Origin: JAQIBY01 sp964418565
GTDB taxonomy: Bacteria > Bacteroidota > Bacteroidia > Bacteroidales > ML635J-15
Assembly: GCA_964418565.1 (NCBI GenBank)
Contig: CAYQMB010000009.1
Coordinates: 1 to 49,659, forward strand
DNA: 49,659 nucleotides
Direction: 5' to 3'
The notes beneath the pieces were generated by a model. It did not search any database. It saw only the letters and a list, made by a program, of their open reading frames with translations, and had not been told where the DNA came from. Position numbers and translations under genes: made by a program. Position 1 is the stretch's first letter, and each line of letters begins with the position of its first letter. Of the stretch, positions 16,580 through 26,605 are shown in pieces.

Positions 16580-18511
16580 TTATTTTGCCTTATCAAGCGC
16601 TTCCTGCTCTTTTTCCCATTTTTCCATGCAAGCTTCCTGTTCGTTCTGAAGGGCATCGTACTCTTTGTAATCTGAATCGTTGACTTTTTCCGGATCTGCC
16701 ATTATTTCCTCAAGATCTGCCATGCGTTTCTCTATATCATGAATGCGCTTTTCAATCCCGGCGATGGATTTTTCAAGTTTTCTGAGAACCTTATCATGGG
16801 CTTTCCTTTCCAGGTAGCGGGCTTTATTATCGCTCATGCCCTCCGTTTTCTTTTTCTGCTGTTTATCCCTGGTATTGGTTTCCAGCTCCCGCATGGATTC
16901 CATTTTCCGCCGATGCATAAACGTCTGAATACCGCCAAGGTGTTGCCGTATGCTTTCATTCCGGAATTCATACACATTGTTTACCAGGCCATCCAAAAAG
17001 TACCTGTCATGAGAGACAAGGATAAGCGTACCGTCGTAAGTTTTCAGGGCTTCTTTAAGCACATCTTTTGAGGGAATGTCCAGATGGTTGGTGGGCTCAT
17101 CAAGCACGAGTAGATTGTGTGGCTCCAGTAAGAGTCTGGCCAGTGCAAGTCTGGATTTTTCTCCCCCTGAAAGCACAGAAACTTTTTTGTCAATATCATC
17201 ACCGGAAAACATAAAGTTGCCCAGGATATTCCGGAGATCTTTTCTTACCTCACCCCGTGCTTCGTCTTCCATGGTTTCAAAAACTGTTTTATGCTCGTCC
17301 AGCAGTTCGTCCTGGTTTTGAGCATAATAACCAATGCGCAGGTTGTGTCCGGGTTTTACGCTGCCACTGCTCGCCGGAATAATTCCCAGCAGTATTTTTG
17401 CCAGCGTGGTTTTTCCCTCACCGTTTTTGCCGACAAAGGCAATTTTTTCTCCCCGCTCAACCGTAAAGTTAATATCCTGCAGTACCTGATGATCGTCAAA
17501 ACGCTTACCAAGCTTATTTGTTTCGATAACAATGCTGCCGGAACGTGGTGCCGGTGGAAAACGAAAATGAATCTGGCTGGTGTCGGTTTCGTCAACCTCT
17601 GTAAGTTTGGTTTTTTCCAGTTGTTTGATTTTTGACTGTACCTGCCGGGCTTTTGTGGCTTTATACCTGAACCGTTCAATAAACTCTTCAGTTTCCTGTA
17701 CCTGTTTTTCCTGATTTTTTCGTGATGCCTCCTGCAAGGCGATGCGCTCTTCACGCATTTTAAGGTACTCGGTATAGGAAGCCGGGTAATCGTAGAGTTT
17801 ACCTTTGTCCAGTTCCAGTGTGCGTTTGGTGACGTTGTCAAGAAAGAGTCGGTCGTGTGAGATAATGATGACAGCACCCGGGTAATCTGTTAAAAAGCCT
17901 TCGAGCCACTGAATGCTTTCAATGTCCAGGTGATTGGTAGGCTCATCCAGCATCAGAATATCCGGGCTGCTTAACAGTAATTTAGCCAGTTCGATGCGCA
18001 TCCGCCAGCCTCCGCTGAACTCTGCTGTTTCGCGCTGCAAATCTGTGCTGTCAAATCCGAGCCCTTTCAGGCTCTTTTCAATTTTTGCATCTATGGTTTC
18101 AGTTTTAAGAAAACCTGCCCGCTCGGTGGCATCAGCCAGTTTGGTACTTAGGCTTTGGTATGCCTCCGATTCGTAATCGCTGCGCTTTGTCAGTTCATCA
18201 TTAAGCCTGCTGATGTTTTTTTCCAGTTCCATGGCTTCAGGAAAGGCCTTTTTGACTTCATCAAGCACGGTTTGTCCGGTATCGGAGAACCGGATGTGCT
18301 GAGCCAGGCAAGCTACGGTACAATCTGCAGGGGAGCTTACTTCACCCTCGTCCGGTGATAGTTCTCCCAGCAAAACATTTAATAGTGTGGTCTTTCCCGA
18401 TCCGTTTTTCCCGGTGAGACCAATGCGATCTTTTGGTCTAACCAGAAACGAAACGGATGAAAACAGTGGTATGCCATTAAACCGTATGCCCAGATCTTTA
18501 ACAGACAGCAT
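16580..18511 (-). CDS. ABC-F family ATPase (YheS/ABCF3-like)
   Basis: A 643-residue duplicated ATP-binding cassette protein without membrane domains, of the class that acts on ribosomes. Domain 1 has Walker A GKNGSGKTT (34-42), signature FSGGWRMRIELAKLL and Walker B LMLDEPTNHLD. Domain 2 has GKNGEGKTT, LSGGEKSRLALARLL and LVLDEPTNHLD. The interdomain linker has the FIERFRYKATKARQVQSKIKQLEK segment of the YheS/ABCF3 branch (P-site tRNA interaction motif region). The C-terminus (about 530-643) is a charged coiled coil. It starts 6 bp after yidC and closes the minus-strand cluster. A role in resolving stalled translation is known for relatives; antibiotic protection is not indicated. Confidence 0.93.
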   Translation of the reverse strand: MLSVKDLGIRFNGIPLFSSVSFLVRPKDRIGLTGKNGSGKTTLLNVLLGELSPDEGEVSSPADCTVACLAQHIRFSDTGQTVLDEVKKAFPEAMELEKNISRLNDELTKRSDYESEAYQSLSTKLADATERAGFLKTETIDAKIEKSLKGLGFDSTDLQRETAEFSGGWRMRIELAKLLLSSPDILMLDEPTNHLDIESIQWLEGFLTDYPGAVIIISHDRLFLDNVTKRTLELDKGKLYDYPASYTEYLKMREERIALQEASRKNQEKQVQETEEFIERFRYKATKARQVQSKIKQLEKTKLTEVDETDTSQIHFRFPPAPRSGSIVIETNKLGKRFDDHQVLQDINFTVERGEKIAFVGKNGEGKTTLAKILLGIIPASSGSVKPGHNLRIGYYAQNQDELLDEHKTVFETMEDEARGEVRKDLRNILGNFMFSGDDIDKKVSVLSGGEKSRLALARLLLEPHNLLVLDEPTNHLDIPSKDVLKEALKTYDGTLILVSHDRYFLDGLVNNVYEFRNESIRQHLGGIQTFMHRRKMESMRELETNTRDKQQKKKTEGMSDNKARYLERKAHDKVLRKLEKSIAGIEKRIHDIEKRMADLEEIMADPEKVNDSDYKEYDALQNEQEACMEKWEKEQEALDKAK

Positions 18512-18517
18512 TAAGCT

Positions 18518-20428
18518 TTATCTCCTTTTCTGGTTTTTTTGTGCATCTTCAAGGCGTTTCTGCCATTTGGATTTTTTTACCGGCTTCTTTTTATTGGCTT
18601 CCAGTTTTGCCATCACAGCTTTATCATCCACAATATACTTGCGGATTACCCATGTCTGTATGATCGTGATGAGGTTGGCAAGGAAGTAATAATAAGACAA
18701 GCCTGCTGCATAATTGTTAAATACAAGCAGCAGCATGATCGGCATAAACCAGGTCATCATTTTCATCATGCCTGCATTTTGTCCACCGGCCTGAGCAGAG
18801 CTGTTCAGTTTTGTTGAAATAACCATTGATGCAGCCATGAGCAGGGTGAAAAGCGAAATGTGATCGCCGTACATGGGGACATTGAAAGGCAGATTAACAA
18901 TTGAATCGTATGATGACAAATCGTTAGCCCAGAGGAATGATTTCTGCCGCAATTCGATGGAGGCCGGGAAAAAGCGGAACATGGCAATCAAAATCGGCAT
19001 CTGAAGCAACATGGGTAAACAGCCTCCCATGGGATTTGCTCCGGCCTTTTTGTACAGGCTCATGGTGGCCTGCTGTTTTTCCATTTCCTTACCTTTCGGA
19101 TATTTCTTGCTCAGCTCATCAATCTGAGGTTTGAGCACCCGCATTTTTGCCGTTGACATATAGGATTTGTATGTCAGTGGAAACAATATGAGCTTAATAA
19201 TGAGTGTGAGTATCAGGATAATGATACCGTAATTGTGTATCCAGTTGCCAAGCCAGTTGAAGACCGGAATAATCAGGTATTTGTTAAACCAGCCAAAAAT
19301 CCCCCAGCCCAGTGGTATAAGCTCCTCCATGTCCTTATCGTAGGATTTGAGGAGGTTGTACTTGTTGGGGCCGAAGAAGAATTTCATGTTGTAGGTCTTT
19401 TCAGCCTCGTGCATGTACGGCAGGGTCATTTCTGTCGTAAATTTCTCAATATAGGGGCCATTTTCCAGTGCTTTGGCGTGGAAGTAAGGGTCTTCAAAGC
19501 CTTCTTCGTACATCAGGATAGAGGAGAAGAACTGCTGTTTATAAGCAACCCAGTTAACGGTTCCCGGGGTTTCCTCTTCATCTTCATCCTTGCGTTCGTT
19601 GATTTTTTCAACATCGCCGTTGTCAAAGCGGTATTGGATGGTAGAGTTTTGTGTTTCCCACTTTCTGCCACGTTCAAGCCCGGGCAGATAAGCCTGCCAG
19701 TGCAGTTTGAAGAAATTGACATTCTGTGCCAGAACCTCATCCATGTTGTGGAGCTTCATATCATAATCAACAATCCATGCCCCGTTTTCAAGCGTGTATA
19801 TGTATTCAATGTAACGGTCATCGCCCGCCTGCAGCTGAAAGCTGGCCTGAGCAGGTTTTCCGTCGCTGGCGGTAAGTGTTTCATCAGATCCGGTATAGGT
19901 AAAATACAGGTCGTTTGTATTCAGCGGTCTGTTTTCGATAAACATTTCAAACCCAAATTGGGCAGTTGTATCGCCCTCAAACAGAATAAGGGGTTCCTGA
20001 TCATGAGTTTTATAGTCTTTAAGCTCAACTGAATGTACTTTTCCACCCTTGGTGTTGATCTTCATGATCATCTGATCATTTTCAAGTGTGATGAGCTTAG
20101 ATTCTCCCTGCCTGGCTTCTGCCATGACACCGTATTTTTCCCTGAGTTCTGCCTGTTTCAGCGAATCGCTTTCCTGAGCAGAGGTTTCTGAAAGCTGATT
20201 TACAGCTGTATCAGAATCAGCAGAAAGCTTTTTCAGGCTGTCTGCATGTTTTTCAGCGTCCAGCAACTCAAGCTGCTTAAGTGAATCTTTGGCTTTTTCG
20301 GCCTGGACTATGGAATCGCGTTTGCGCTGCAATTCTTCACGTTCCTCTTCGCTTGGCCGGGTAAAGAGAGAGTAGCCAATTAGCAGGGTTGCGATAACAA
20401 CTAATCCTATAACACTTTGTTTGTCCAT
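18518..20428 (-). CDS. yidC: Membrane protein insertase YidC
   Basis: A 636-residue inner-membrane insertase of the Oxa1/YidC family that integrates proteins alone or with SecYEG. An N-terminal TM helix (about 4-20) is followed by a charged Ser/Glu/Lys-rich stretch and a large periplasmic P1 domain (about 100-355). The conserved core of five TM helices begins near residue 385, with LTLIIKLILFPLTYKSYMSTAKM, KYPKGKEMEKQQATMSLYKKAGANPMGGCLPMLLQMPILIAMF and NNYAAGLSYYYFLANLI. A Lys-rich C-terminal tail follows, as in ribosome-binding YidC forms. It lies 8 bp downstream of pyrG, an adjacency also common in Bacteroidota, and 6 bp upstream of an ABC-F gene. Confidence 0.96.
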   Translation of the reverse strand: MDKQSVIGLVVIATLLIGYSLFTRPSEEEREELQRKRDSIVQAEKAKDSLKQLELLDAEKHADSLKKLSADSDTAVNQLSETSAQESDSLKQAELREKYGVMAEARQGESKLITLENDQMIMKINTKGGKVHSVELKDYKTHDQEPLILFEGDTTAQFGFEMFIENRPLNTNDLYFTYTGSDETLTASDGKPAQASFQLQAGDDRYIEYIYTLENGAWIVDYDMKLHNMDEVLAQNVNFFKLHWQAYLPGLERGRKWETQNSTIQYRFDNGDVEKINERKDEDEEETPGTVNWVAYKQQFFSSILMYEEGFEDPYFHAKALENGPYIEKFTTEMTLPYMHEAEKTYNMKFFFGPNKYNLLKSYDKDMEELIPLGWGIFGWFNKYLIIPVFNWLGNWIHNYGIIILILTLIIKLILFPLTYKSYMSTAKMRVLKPQIDELSKKYPKGKEMEKQQATMSLYKKAGANPMGGCLPMLLQMPILIAMFRFFPASIELRQKSFLWANDLSSYDSIVNLPFNVPMYGDHISLFTLLMAASMVISTKLNSSAQAGGQNAGMMKMMTWFMPIMLLLVFNNYAAGLSYYYFLANLITIIQTWVIRKYIVDDKAVMAKLEANKKKPVKKSKWQKRLEDAQKNQKRR

Positions 20429-20436
20429 AATACTAC

Positions 20437-22038
20437 TTATTTTTCAAGACTGGCTTTAATGAAATTTACGAAAATCGGGTGAGGACCCAGTACAGTACTT
20501 TGATATTCCGGATGAAACTGAACACCCATAAACCATTTGTGATCTGGTATTTCCATGATTTCAACAAGGTCAGTGTCCGGGTTTATTCCGGTTGGCACCA
20601 TGCCGTGGGTGTTGAAATCCTCAATAAACTTATTGTTAAATTCATAGCGGTGCCTGTGGCGCTCACTTATGTTGATGCGTTTGTAGGCTTTATATGCTAT
20701 ACTGCTTTTTTTGATTACACATGGATAGGCTCCCAGTCGCATTGTGCCACCCTTATCAGTAATCTGTTTCTGATTTTCCATCAGATCAATTACAGGGTAT
20801 TTTGTTTTACGGTCCATTTCCGATGAGTTGGCCTTTTCCATGCCTATAACATTGCGTGCAAATTCAATTACTGCACACTGCATGCCCAGGCATATGCCCA
20901 GGAAAGGAATGTTGTTTTTGCGTGCGTATTCTACAGCATTAATTTTGCCTTCTATGCCACGATTGCCAAAGCCCGGTGCTACAAGAATGCCGTTGAAATG
21001 TGCGAGTAACAGGTCTGCATTCTCAGGTGTGATTTCTTCAGAGTGAATGTGCGTTACTTCAACCTTTGTGTTGTTAACAACACCGGCGTGAATAAACGAT
21101 TCATCAATGGATTTGTATGCATCCGGCAGTTCGATGTATTTTCCCACCAGTGCAATTTTTACGGCATGTTTTGGTTGTTTCAGTTTGGTTAAAAATGCTT
21201 TCCATGGTTCCAGGTCAGGCTCTTTGTCAATCTCCATATCAAGCTGCTTCAGCACGGTGACATCCAGTTTCTCGTCCTGCATCATCAGGGGAACCTGGTA
21301 TATGGTTGGAACATCTCTGGATTCAATGACTGCATCCAGGTTGACATTGCAAAACTGAGCAACCTTTTCGCGGATATCATTTGTTACAGGGGTCTCTGTG
21401 CGCATGACAATTATATCAGGCTGAACTCCTTCTTCAAGCAATTGTTTTACTGAGTGTTGCGTTGGTTTTGTCTTGTGTTCTCCAGAGGCCTTTAAAAACG
21501 GGACCAATGTCAGGTGAATGTTAACACAGTTTTTCTGTAATTCCCATTTCAACTGCCTCACAGCTTCAATATAAGGAAGGGACTCAATATCACCAACCGT
21601 TCCGCCAATTTCAGTGATGACAAAATCGTACTTGTGCTTTTTGCCCAGAATCATAATCCGCCGTTTGATCTCATCGGTAATGTGGGGGATGATCTGTACC
21701 GTTTTGCCCAGGTAGTCTCCGCGTCTTTCTTTATCAATAACAGTTTGATACACGCGACCTGTTGTTACATTATTTGCCTGGCTGGTATGATGATTCAAAA
21801 AGCGCTCGTAATGCCCAAGGTCGAGGTCGGTTTCTGCGCCGTCTTCGGTCACATAGCACTCCCCGTGTTCATACGGGTTTAATGTTCCCGGATCTACATT
21901 GATATAGGGATCAAGTTTTTGTATGGTTACTGAATATCCCCTTGCCTGTAGCAATTTTGCAAGGGATGCTGAAATGATGCCTTTACCTAATGAGGAAGCA
22001 ACGCCTCCGGTGACGAAAATGTACTTTGTTGAAACCAC
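20437..22038 (-). CDS. pyrG: CTP synthase
   Basis: A 533-residue enzyme that converts UTP to CTP with ATP and glutamine. The synthetase domain starts KYIFVTGGVASSLGKGIISASLAKLL and includes the DPYINVDPGTLNPYEHGE and DGAETDLDLGHYERF segments. The C-terminal class I glutamine amidotransferase has GFGNRGIEGK, the nucleophile in FLGICLGMQ, and the catalytic His-Glu in QFHPEYQS. The start is GTG at 22038; no ATG gives an intact N-terminus. The gene follows the TonB receptor by 13 bp and precedes yidC by 8 bp. A promoter of its own is not visible, so it probably depends on the upstream genes or an internal promoter. Confidence 0.97.
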   Translation of the reverse strand: MVSTKYIFVTGGVASSLGKGIISASLAKLLQARGYSVTIQKLDPYINVDPGTLNPYEHGECYVTEDGAETDLDLGHYERFLNHHTSQANNVTTGRVYQTVIDKERRGDYLGKTVQIIPHITDEIKRRIMILGKKHKYDFVITEIGGTVGDIESLPYIEAVRQLKWELQKNCVNIHLTLVPFLKASGEHKTKPTQHSVKQLLEEGVQPDIIVMRTETPVTNDIREKVAQFCNVNLDAVIESRDVPTIYQVPLMMQDEKLDVTVLKQLDMEIDKEPDLEPWKAFLTKLKQPKHAVKIALVGKYIELPDAYKSIDESFIHAGVVNNTKVEVTHIHSEEITPENADLLLAHFNGILVAPGFGNRGIEGKINAVEYARKNNIPFLGICLGMQCAVIEFARNVIGMEKANSSEMDRKTKYPVIDLMENQKQITDKGGTMRLGAYPCVIKKSSIAYKAYKRINISERHRHRYEFNNKFIEDFNTHGMVPTGINPDTDLVEIMEIPDHKWFMGVQFHPEYQSTVLGPHPIFVNFIKASLEK

Positions 22039-22051
22039 GGTGCAATATTAT

Positions 22052-24415
22052 TTAAAACGTTAAACTAAAACCAAGACTCGGCATGATCGGTAATTGATTC
22101 ACGCGCTCATTATTAATGCGATCAAAATAAAATATATTATTCCGGTTATACACGTTTGTTACACTGGCTGTGATTTCAAGCTTCATACGTTCGCTGAAAG
22201 TGACCTGTTTTTTCACAGTCATATCAAGGCGATGGTAAATGGGAAGCCTGCCTTCATTAAGGTCACCATAAATTACACCCAGCGAGCCATTCATTTCCCA
22301 GTAGTTGGTGTTGATGCCTTCATACAGCGGTAGTTGCTCAAAGAAGCCCTGCGTTTTTGTGTAGGGGAATCCACTGCCCAGGTTCCAGCGTCCGCTGATT
22401 TCCCATGACTTGTCTTTTCCCAGTCGATACGTGGCAAGCAGGTTAATATTGTGGCGGCGGTCAAAGTGTGGGGCATAGGTTTCATAGCCATCATAACGCC
22501 TTACCCAGCCCAGACCATAAACTGCCCAGATGTACAAACGTTTGTAATCGTATTTGAAAACAATATCAGAACCATAGGCATAGCCCTTTTCTATGATAAA
22601 GTCTTTTTTATAATAATCCGGGATGTTGTTATCGGGTTGATTGTTTTCCGGAGAATCTTCGTAAATTTTGTTGCGATTGATGTTGGTCAACTGTGAGAAA
22701 TTTTTGAAATACCCCTCAAGGTTGACATCAAAATGCCTGGTAATATCGTACTCAAAGCCCAAAATGGCGTGCTGCGATTTTTGCAACTTATGCGTGATGC
22801 GTTCGCCGTCAAACTCGTTGGGCAAATTATCTGATCCGGAAAGGAACCCATAAAACAGGTTAACCACATCGCGGTCTGAATTTGCTGCAATCAGGTTTTG
22901 TGAGTAAAACCCGCCGGCAAACTTAATTCTGAAGCGCTCACTGATATTGTATTTGGCGCCAAGACGAGGTTCCACAGAAAGGTTATCCAGTGAAGCGTAA
23001 TAATGCAGACGGAAAGATGGGTTTAAAATCAATGCCCCCAGGTTTGCTTTGTATTTTATATATGCAGCAAGCTCTGTTGTGTTTTCTTCCTGAGAGATGG
23101 TACGCCCGATACTGTTTTCATACTCAAAGTCGGTGTTGAATCCAAGCGTCTCAATGCCCCAGACAAATTCATTTTTACCCAGAAAGTACACAAAGTCCAG
23201 TCCGCCGTTGTAACCGCTGATCTTACTGCTGCGCGGGCGGTTATTGGCATCTGAGAGGGAGATTCCGTAATTTGAATATGACAGATCTGCTTTGATCATT
23301 ACGGTAGAACCACCCGGTACAATCACAAAATTACTACCAATACCGGTACTGTTCCATCCCAGGTCGGATAAGGCACCATAATTGACTTTATCTGAAAAAT
23401 TAAACCCAAAAAGATTTAGTTTACTTCCGCTTGGGCTGTTGAAGGAAAGTTTACCATAGAGGTCTGTGTAAGAAAACGGCAGAACATCATCTTCGGCAGG
23501 ATCAAGGCCTTCTTCTTCATCCTGATCAGGATCTGCGTATTGATACAGGTATTTTGATGTCTGATCCAGGTAAGATGTTTTTGCTGATAAGATGTAGGTT
23601 GCACTGCTTTTTCCCGGTTCGAATTTCTTGAATGGCCCTTCTACAAGCAATTTGCTGCCAAAAGGACTGGCACTGATTTTCCCGGCAAAATGTTTTTTGT
23701 TTCCACTGCGCATACGGATGTCCATAACAGAGGATATCCTGCCTCCGTATTCAGCAGAAAACCCGCCTGTATACACGTCTGTATTTTCGATAAGATCTGA
23801 ATCAAAAACTGAAAATAAACCAATGGAATGAAAGGGATTATAAACAACCATGCCATCAAGCAAAACCAGGTTCTGTATGGGTGATCCGCCTCTGATGTAT
23901 AGCTGTCCGCCCTGGTCACCTGTAAATACAACACCGGGGACAACCTGGAGATACTGCGCCAGGTCAGGCTCAGCACCTACCGATGGTAATTTCTGGATTT
24001 GTTTTGTCTGGATTTTGGTGATTGATGTTCGTACCTGTGTCGTCTTTTCCAAACGTTCCGCCGAAATAACCGTTTCTTCAAGTACAACGGAGGATGGTGT
24101 TAAATAAAAATTCCGAGAGATAATGCCACCTTTTTTCATGGTGATTTCAGTGCGCAGGGTATCATATCCAACATAGGAAATGATTAACTGATGTTTTCCT
24201 GCAGGGACTTTGTTGATGTTAAAGTATCCATTGGCATCCGTGGCAGCACCCAGCCTGCTGTTTTCAATAAAAACATTGGCAAAAAGGCAAGCTTCACCCG
24301 TTTCCTTGTCATACACAAAACCTTTGATGTTGCCGGTTTGTGCATGAGCTCCCAGACTCAGCATTGTGATAAAGAGAATAACGGTAAAACGTGTTTTTTT
24401 CAGGAAATCATTCAT
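22052..24415 (-). CDS. TonB-dependent outer-membrane receptor with CarboxypepD_reg-like domain
   Basis: A 787-residue protein with a signal peptide (about 1-25) and a carboxypeptidase-regulatory-like domain at about 28-115 (GNIKGFVYDKETGEACLFANVFI ... GYFNINKVPAGKHQLIISYVGYDTL). The TonB plug is at about 125-235 (LPSVGAEPDLAQYLQVVPGVV; GQLYIRGGSPIQNLVLLDGMVVYNPFH; GGFSAEYGGRISSVMDIRM). A beta barrel runs to a C-terminal Phe (LGFSLTF). It lacks the SusC signatures, and no SusD partner is adjacent, so a glycan-uptake SusCD pair is not supported; the ligand is unknown. Its start overlaps the end of the DUF349 gene by 8 nt. The position before pyrG and yidC is unusual for a nutrient receptor. Confidence 0.92.
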   Translation of the reverse strand: MNDFLKKTRFTVILFITMLSLGAHAQTGNIKGFVYDKETGEACLFANVFIENSRLGAATDANGYFNINKVPAGKHQLIISYVGYDTLRTEITMKKGGIISRNFYLTPSSVVLEETVISAERLEKTTQVRTSITKIQTKQIQKLPSVGAEPDLAQYLQVVPGVVFTGDQGGQLYIRGGSPIQNLVLLDGMVVYNPFHSIGLFSVFDSDLIENTDVYTGGFSAEYGGRISSVMDIRMRSGNKKHFAGKISASPFGSKLLVEGPFKKFEPGKSSATYILSAKTSYLDQTSKYLYQYADPDQDEEEGLDPAEDDVLPFSYTDLYGKLSFNSPSGSKLNLFGFNFSDKVNYGALSDLGWNSTGIGSNFVIVPGGSTVMIKADLSYSNYGISLSDANNRPRSSKISGYNGGLDFVYFLGKNEFVWGIETLGFNTDFEYENSIGRTISQEENTTELAAYIKYKANLGALILNPSFRLHYYASLDNLSVEPRLGAKYNISERFRIKFAGGFYSQNLIAANSDRDVVNLFYGFLSGSDNLPNEFDGERITHKLQKSQHAILGFEYDITRHFDVNLEGYFKNFSQLTNINRNKIYEDSPENNQPDNNIPDYYKKDFIIEKGYAYGSDIVFKYDYKRLYIWAVYGLGWVRRYDGYETYAPHFDRRHNINLLATYRLGKDKSWEISGRWNLGSGFPYTKTQGFFEQLPLYEGINTNYWEMNGSLGVIYGDLNEGRLPIYHRLDMTVKKQVTFSERMKLEITASVTNVYNRNNIFYFDRINNERVNQLPIMPSLGFSLTF

Positions 24416-26405
24416 TGTCTTTCAGGTTTCTTAAGGCTAAATCAAGCATTTTGCGCTTTTCATGCAAGTGTTCGTTTGATTTTTTTGCCTTGTTAATTTT
24501 ATCTCTGACGTCTTTAAGCACAGTTTCGCTGCTGCTGCCGGAGAAAAAACTCATGTTGTTCTCAAGGAGAACGATATCCTCTTTGTTTTTATTGATCTTT
24601 TGTTTGATTTGCTGACGTTCTTTTTGCAGTTTGCGTGCGTCGTTTTCTTTTACCCACATGTCTATTTGAGACTGAAACTGCATTTGATTCAGGTTTTTGA
24701 CAGACATGTCAAGCTTTCCGAAAATGTCATCAATGGCTTTTCGAAAAGCTTTATGCAATTTGTCTTTTTCTTTAATCGGGACAAAACCAATCTTGGAATA
24801 GCGAGCCTGAAAATCCTGAATGGCTTTAAGGTTCTCTTCTTTATTGTCAGATGGTTTAAATGCTTTTACTTCTTCAATTAGCTTTTTCTTCTTTTCAGCA
24901 TTTTCTTTTTCAGCTTCTTTTTTGTCTTTGAAGTGTGCATTTCGTGCATTGAAAAAGTGGTCGCATGCAGCCCTGAAACGTTTCCATATAGCGTCACTTT
25001 CTTTTCGTGGCACAGGGCCGCTGGTTTTCCATTCTTTTTGAAGCTCAATCAGTGCATCGCGGGTTTTGTTCCATTCTGTGCTGTCTTTAAGCGCTTCTGC
25101 CTGAACGCACAGGTCTGTTTTCTTTTGAAGGTTTTCCTCCAGATGGCTGTGACGTTCCTTGAAAAAGTCATGCTTTTTATCAAAAAACACATTGCATGCA
25201 GCTCTGAAACGTTCGTAAATGGCTGAATTATGCTTTTTGGGAACCATCCCGATGGTTTTCCATACTTTCTGAACTTCCAGGATTTCATCGGTTGCTTCGG
25301 TCCAGTCTTTTAATTTGTCATATTCTTTGCCTGCAAGCGCTTCGGCTTTTTCGCACAAAGCGGTTTTTGCTTCCAGGTTTTTCTTTCGTTCTTCTTTCTT
25401 TTCCAGGAAAAAATCCTGATGTTTCTTGTTTATTTCACGTGTGGTTTTACTGAAGCGTTCCCACAGTTCGTCTCTGTTCTCCTGGGGTACCGGCCCGGTC
25501 TCGCGCCACTGGTCATGCAACTTTTGCAATGTCTCCCAGGCTACTTTGATGTCTGGTTCAAGCAATAAGGTTTCAGCTTTTTCACAAAGCTTTATTTTGG
25601 CTTCCATGTTTTTCTTGAAATCAAGGTCACGGAGCTCTTTGTTGATTTTTATAAAATCATAAAAGCGTTCGATCTGGAGGTTATAACTTTGCCAGAGATC
25701 TTTTACGCTTTCCTTGGGGACATTACCTATGCTTTGCCATTCTTTTTGCAATTCCCTGAATTCCTCAAACGTTTTATTCAGGGATTCTTCACCGTTAGCA
25801 AGCACTTTTATCTTTTCAATGATTTCCTCCTTTTTTTTCAGGTTTTCCTGACGCCGGGCATCAAGCTTTTTGTTGAGCTCGGCTTTTTTCTTTTTAAAAT
25901 CGTCAAGCAGTTCCTTAAGGTAGGTTTCATCTTTATCATGAGGTGGCTCAAAATCCATGGGGTCCTTCCCGCTACCAGTGTGGAGGCGTTTGAGGTCGGC
26001 AATTTCAGCCTGCTTTAGCTTGTAGAAACTGTTTTTAATGGCATCTACCCGGGCTTTATTCCCTGCAACTTCTTCATCAATAACAATTTCTTTCAATGCC
26101 TGAAGCAATTCTTCCTTACTCATGCTTGTGTAATCCGGCATGCTTTCTTCCGAAGATGATTGTTCATCATCAGATCCTTTGTCCGTTTCGGCTTCGGGCT
26201 TTACCTCAGGTTGATCTTCGCTGGCTTTTGTTTCAGGAGTGGGTTTCGGGGATGTTGCTTCCGAATTCTGCTTTTCTTCTGATGGTTCAGGTGTTGTGCC
26301 GGATTGTGTTGTATCCGGTTTTTCAGCAGATGGTTTCGATTCAGGAAGGTTGTCTGTTTCCTTTCCTTTGTCGCTCAGAGGGTTGTTTTGGAGTTCTTCG
26401 CTCAT
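24408..26405 (-). CDS. DUF349 repeat protein
   Basis: A 665-residue soluble protein. Residues 1-90 are a low-complexity region of Glu, Pro, Ser, Thr and Lys that is probably disordered. The rest consists of at least five tandem DUF349 helical units of about 70-75 residues. Each has a Trp in a WK/WRETGPVPQ or WKTIGMVPKK step and an aromatic block such as WERFSKTTREINKKHQDFF, YERFRAACNVFFDKKHDFF and WKRFRAACDHFFNARNAHF. The C-terminus is a long charged coiled coil. The family is common in Bacteroidota and its function is not established. It is the first gene of the minus-strand cluster DUF349 - TonB receptor - pyrG - yidC - ABC-F and overlaps the receptor gene by 8 nt. Confidence 0.9.
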   Translation of the reverse strand: MSEELQNNPLSDKGKETDNLPESKPSAEKPDTTQSGTTPEPSEEKQNSEATSPKPTPETKASEDQPEVKPEAETDKGSDDEQSSSEESMPDYTSMSKEELLQALKEIVIDEEVAGNKARVDAIKNSFYKLKQAEIADLKRLHTGSGKDPMDFEPPHDKDETYLKELLDDFKKKKAELNKKLDARRQENLKKKEEIIEKIKVLANGEESLNKTFEEFRELQKEWQSIGNVPKESVKDLWQSYNLQIERFYDFIKINKELRDLDFKKNMEAKIKLCEKAETLLLEPDIKVAWETLQKLHDQWRETGPVPQENRDELWERFSKTTREINKKHQDFFLEKKEERKKNLEAKTALCEKAEALAGKEYDKLKDWTEATDEILEVQKVWKTIGMVPKKHNSAIYERFRAACNVFFDKKHDFFKERHSHLEENLQKKTDLCVQAEALKDSTEWNKTRDALIELQKEWKTSGPVPRKESDAIWKRFRAACDHFFNARNAHFKDKKEAEKENAEKKKKLIEEVKAFKPSDNKEENLKAIQDFQARYSKIGFVPIKEKDKLHKAFRKAIDDIFGKLDMSVKNLNQMQFQSQIDMWVKENDARKLQKERQQIKQKINKNKEDIVLLENNMSFFSGSSSETVLKDVRDKINKAKKSNEHLHEKRKMLDLALRNLKDNE

Positions 26406-26581
26406 AATTAAAATGTCATTTGCATTTTAGCATCAATATTTTCTCAAATTTTAAGCCTGCAAGTTTAGTAAAAATGTTCGAAATTAAGACTTAATGCCAG
26501 AAAATTCAAAGCTTTTTTCCTAAAAAACACTTAATTTTCAACAATTTAGATTTATTCTGATTTTTGGCAGGCGGATTTGAT

Positions 26582-26589
26582 TAATTTTG
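26582..26589 (+). promoter_or_regulatory. Putative trmD promoter (-7 box)
   Basis: TAATTTTG matches the Bacteroidota TAnnTTTG -7 box 16 nt before the trmD ATG. A TTTG at 26563-26566 could serve as the -33 element, but the 15-nt spacer is shorter than usual. The 200-bp divergent gap to the DUF349 gene is otherwise AT-rich and featureless. Confidence 0.45.
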
Positions 26590-26605
26590 TACAAAATTTT
26601 ATCTG

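Noticed and set aside
19235..20032. 265-residue open frame antisense to yidC
   Set aside because: It is a shadow of the yidC frame with no signal, domain or ribosome binding site; YidC itself is fully matched.
22052..24415. SusC-type glycan transporter
   Set aside because: No SusD gene is adjacent and the SusC signature segments are absent; only a generic TonB receptor with a CarboxypepD_reg-like domain is supported.
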